Origin: JAXDBM01 sp963709485
GTDB lineage: Bacteria; Desulfobacterota; Syntrophia; Syntrophales; Fen-1087
Direction: 5' to 3'
Length of the DNA stretch: 64,000 nt
NCBI GenBank assembly: GCA_963709485.1
Contig: CAVPWE010000007.1
Location: 62,001-126,000 of the forward strand
Shown one piece after another: positions 62,920 through 64,000 of the stretch; within the stretch, counting starts at the first letter, position 1; every line of letters starts with the position of its first letter. The notes under the pieces are model-generated. The model did not search any database and had not been told where the DNA came from. It saw only the letters and a program-made list of their open reading frames with translations. Made by a program: the position numbers and the translations under genes.

Positions 62920-62921
62920 GC

Positions 62922-64000
62922 GTGGACAGGATTCTGAGCGATTTCATCGTCTCGCTCCGCCATGCCGGCGTCCGCATATCCGTATCGGAGACCCTGGACG
63001 CCCTGCACGCCGTGCGTCTCGTCGGTTACGGAGAACGGGACGTCCTGCGGGACTCCCTCCTGGCCGCACTCCCCAAATCGGCGCGTGAGAAGGAGATTTT
63101 TATCCGGTGCTTCGATCATTTCTTTTCCTGCGATTACTTTGCCGATGCCGATTCCATTGCGGAACCGGCAATATCGCCCGTCAGGCCGGCAACGGATTCT
63201 CCGCTCCGCCAGGCGCTCCTCTCCGGGGATCAGGCGGCACTTGTGATGGCCATGCGGGAAGCGGCCAGGGACGCCGGACTTCCGGACATCCAATTCTTTA
63301 CGCAACGGAGCATGTTCACCCTGCGGATCCTGGACCGGATGGGCCTGCCCGCGCTGGATGCCCAGCTCCAGGCCATGCAGGCCTCCGGAGCCCCCGGATC
63401 GGCGCAGCAGGCCGCAGCCCTGGAAAAGGCAAGGACCTTTCTGGTGGACAATGTCCGGCAGTATGTGGAGCAGCAGTTAACCCTGAACACCCCCACGGCG
63501 ACGGAGAACCTGCTGACGTCCTACCTGCGCCACGCCAAGCTGTCCATGCTGGAGCAGCAGCACTTTCAAGACATGCAGGTCATCATCCAGCGCATGGTCA
63601 AGCGGCTGAACGATCTTCATTCGCGAAGGCGCAAGGCTTCCCGGCGGGGACAGCTGGACTTCAAGAAAACGCTGCGCAAGAACATCACCTATCAGGGATT
63701 CCTCTTCGATCCGAAATGGAAGAAGCGGAAGATCGAGCGGCCCGACCTGGTGGTCATCTGCGACATCAGCCGGTCGGTCATGAGGACGGTCCGGTTTCTG
63801 CTGCTATTTCTCTACGGGCTGAACAAGGCCATCATCCGCATCAGGACGTTTATCTTCTGCTCAAATCTCATTGAAATTACCTCCATTTTTGATGAATTTC
63901 CCGTTGAGGTAGCCGTGGAAAAAATCCGCCTCGGGGCAGACCTGCCGATCCTCATGGGCCGGACCGATTACGACCAGTCTTTCCGGGATTTCAAGGCGAA
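62922..64000 (+). CDS. VWA-domain protein (CoxE-like), 3' truncated by window
   Basis: At least 359 aa from a GTG two bases after the MoxR stop, behind GGGGAGG; the frame is open to the window end. The N-terminal half is helical (DRILSDFIVSLRHAGVRISV, RKNITYQGFLFDPKWKKRKI). Near residue 280 DLVVICDISRSVMRTVRFLL contains a MIDAS motif DxSxS, and FCSNLIEITSIFDEF follows. CoxE-like VWA proteins pair with MoxR/CoxD ATPases. The C-terminus is outside the window. Confidence 0.8.
   Translation, partial: MDRILSDFIVSLRHAGVRISVSETLDALHAVRLVGYGERDVLRDSLLAALPKSAREKEIFIRCFDHFFSCDYFADADSIAEPAISPVRPATDSPLRQALLSGDQAALVMAMREAARDAGLPDIQFFTQRSMFTLRILDRMGLPALDAQLQAMQASGAPGSAQQAAALEKARTFLVDNVRQYVEQQLTLNTPTATENLLTSYLRHAKLSMLEQQHFQDMQVIIQRMVKRLNDLHSRRRKASRRGQLDFKKTLRKNITYQGFLFDPKWKKRKIERPDLVVICDISRSVMRTVRFLLLFLYGLNKAIIRIRTFIFCSNLIEITSIFDEFPVEVAVEKIRLGADLPILMGRTDYDQSFRDFKA

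Overview
The window reads as a piece of a moderately GC-rich anaerobic bacterium, most likely a Desulfobacterota (Syntrophales-like) lineage. This is an inference from gene content: a tungsten-type aldehyde:ferredoxin oxidoreductase beside an iron alcohol dehydrogenase and an SCP2 protein, an octaheme c-type cytochrome, a Methanosarcina-type phosphoserine aminotransferase, PEP-CTERM surface proteins and a MoxR/VWA pair. No rRNA or other taxonomic marker is present, so the assignment is tentative.

Layout. 1-8.5 kb: two methyltransferases, two Nudix hydrolases, a terpene-cyclase-like toroid protein, a three-part FAD oxidoreductase/STAS/SRPBCC-like fusion and a phytoene-desaturase-like oxidoreductase. 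8.7-13.1 kb: octaheme cytochrome, cyclic-nucleotide-binding-like protein, DMT and AmpG-like MFS transporters. 13.4-17.1 kb: Fe-ADH, SCP2 protein and frameshifted aldehyde:ferredoxin oxidoreductase. 17.1-23.1 kb: CsgG-like protein, a cold-shock trio (RRM protein, Csp, RhlE), histidine phosphatase, NAPE-PLD-like hydrolase, DUF5329 protein.

23.1-50.0 kb is accessory DNA. A tRNA-Lys(TTT) gene at 49930-50004 (minus strand) is followed downstream by three partial copies of its 3' half, at about 39337, 32507 and 23143. They divide the region into three tandem integrative elements. Element A (39.4-49.9 kb) has a decayed tyrosine integrase, a PrimPol-like primase and RepA-like helicase next to an iteron/palindrome array, small phage-type genes, and broken P27-type small terminase and HK97-type major capsid genes. 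Element B (32.5-39.3 kb) looks intact and resembles a phage satellite: integrase, leaderless XRE repressor, excisionase-like protein, small-terminase-like protein, DUF3987 helicase and CHC2 zinc-finger protein. Element C (23.2-32.5 kb) carries five PEP-CTERM genes behind a sigma-54-type promoter with three upstream repeats. Its last PEP-CTERM gene is split by an IS1634-family element and its integrase remnant is split by an IS21-family element, both with 5-bp target duplications that can be read directly. The left flank of the outermost att copy suggests a fourth, now lost, element.

50-64 kb returns to core genes: purA, serA, serC (one minus-strand run), radA (frameshifted), a TPR protein, ubiE/menG, a DUF47-Pit phosphate transport pair, an UlaG-like hydrolase, a MarR regulator, a frameshifted acyl-CoA dehydrogenase, and a MoxR ATPase plus VWA protein that runs off the window. 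Frameshifts in otherwise well-conserved genes (aldehyde oxidoreductase, radA, acyl-CoA dehydrogenase, several element A genes) recur, two of them at homopolymers, so some may be sequence errors rather than real decay.
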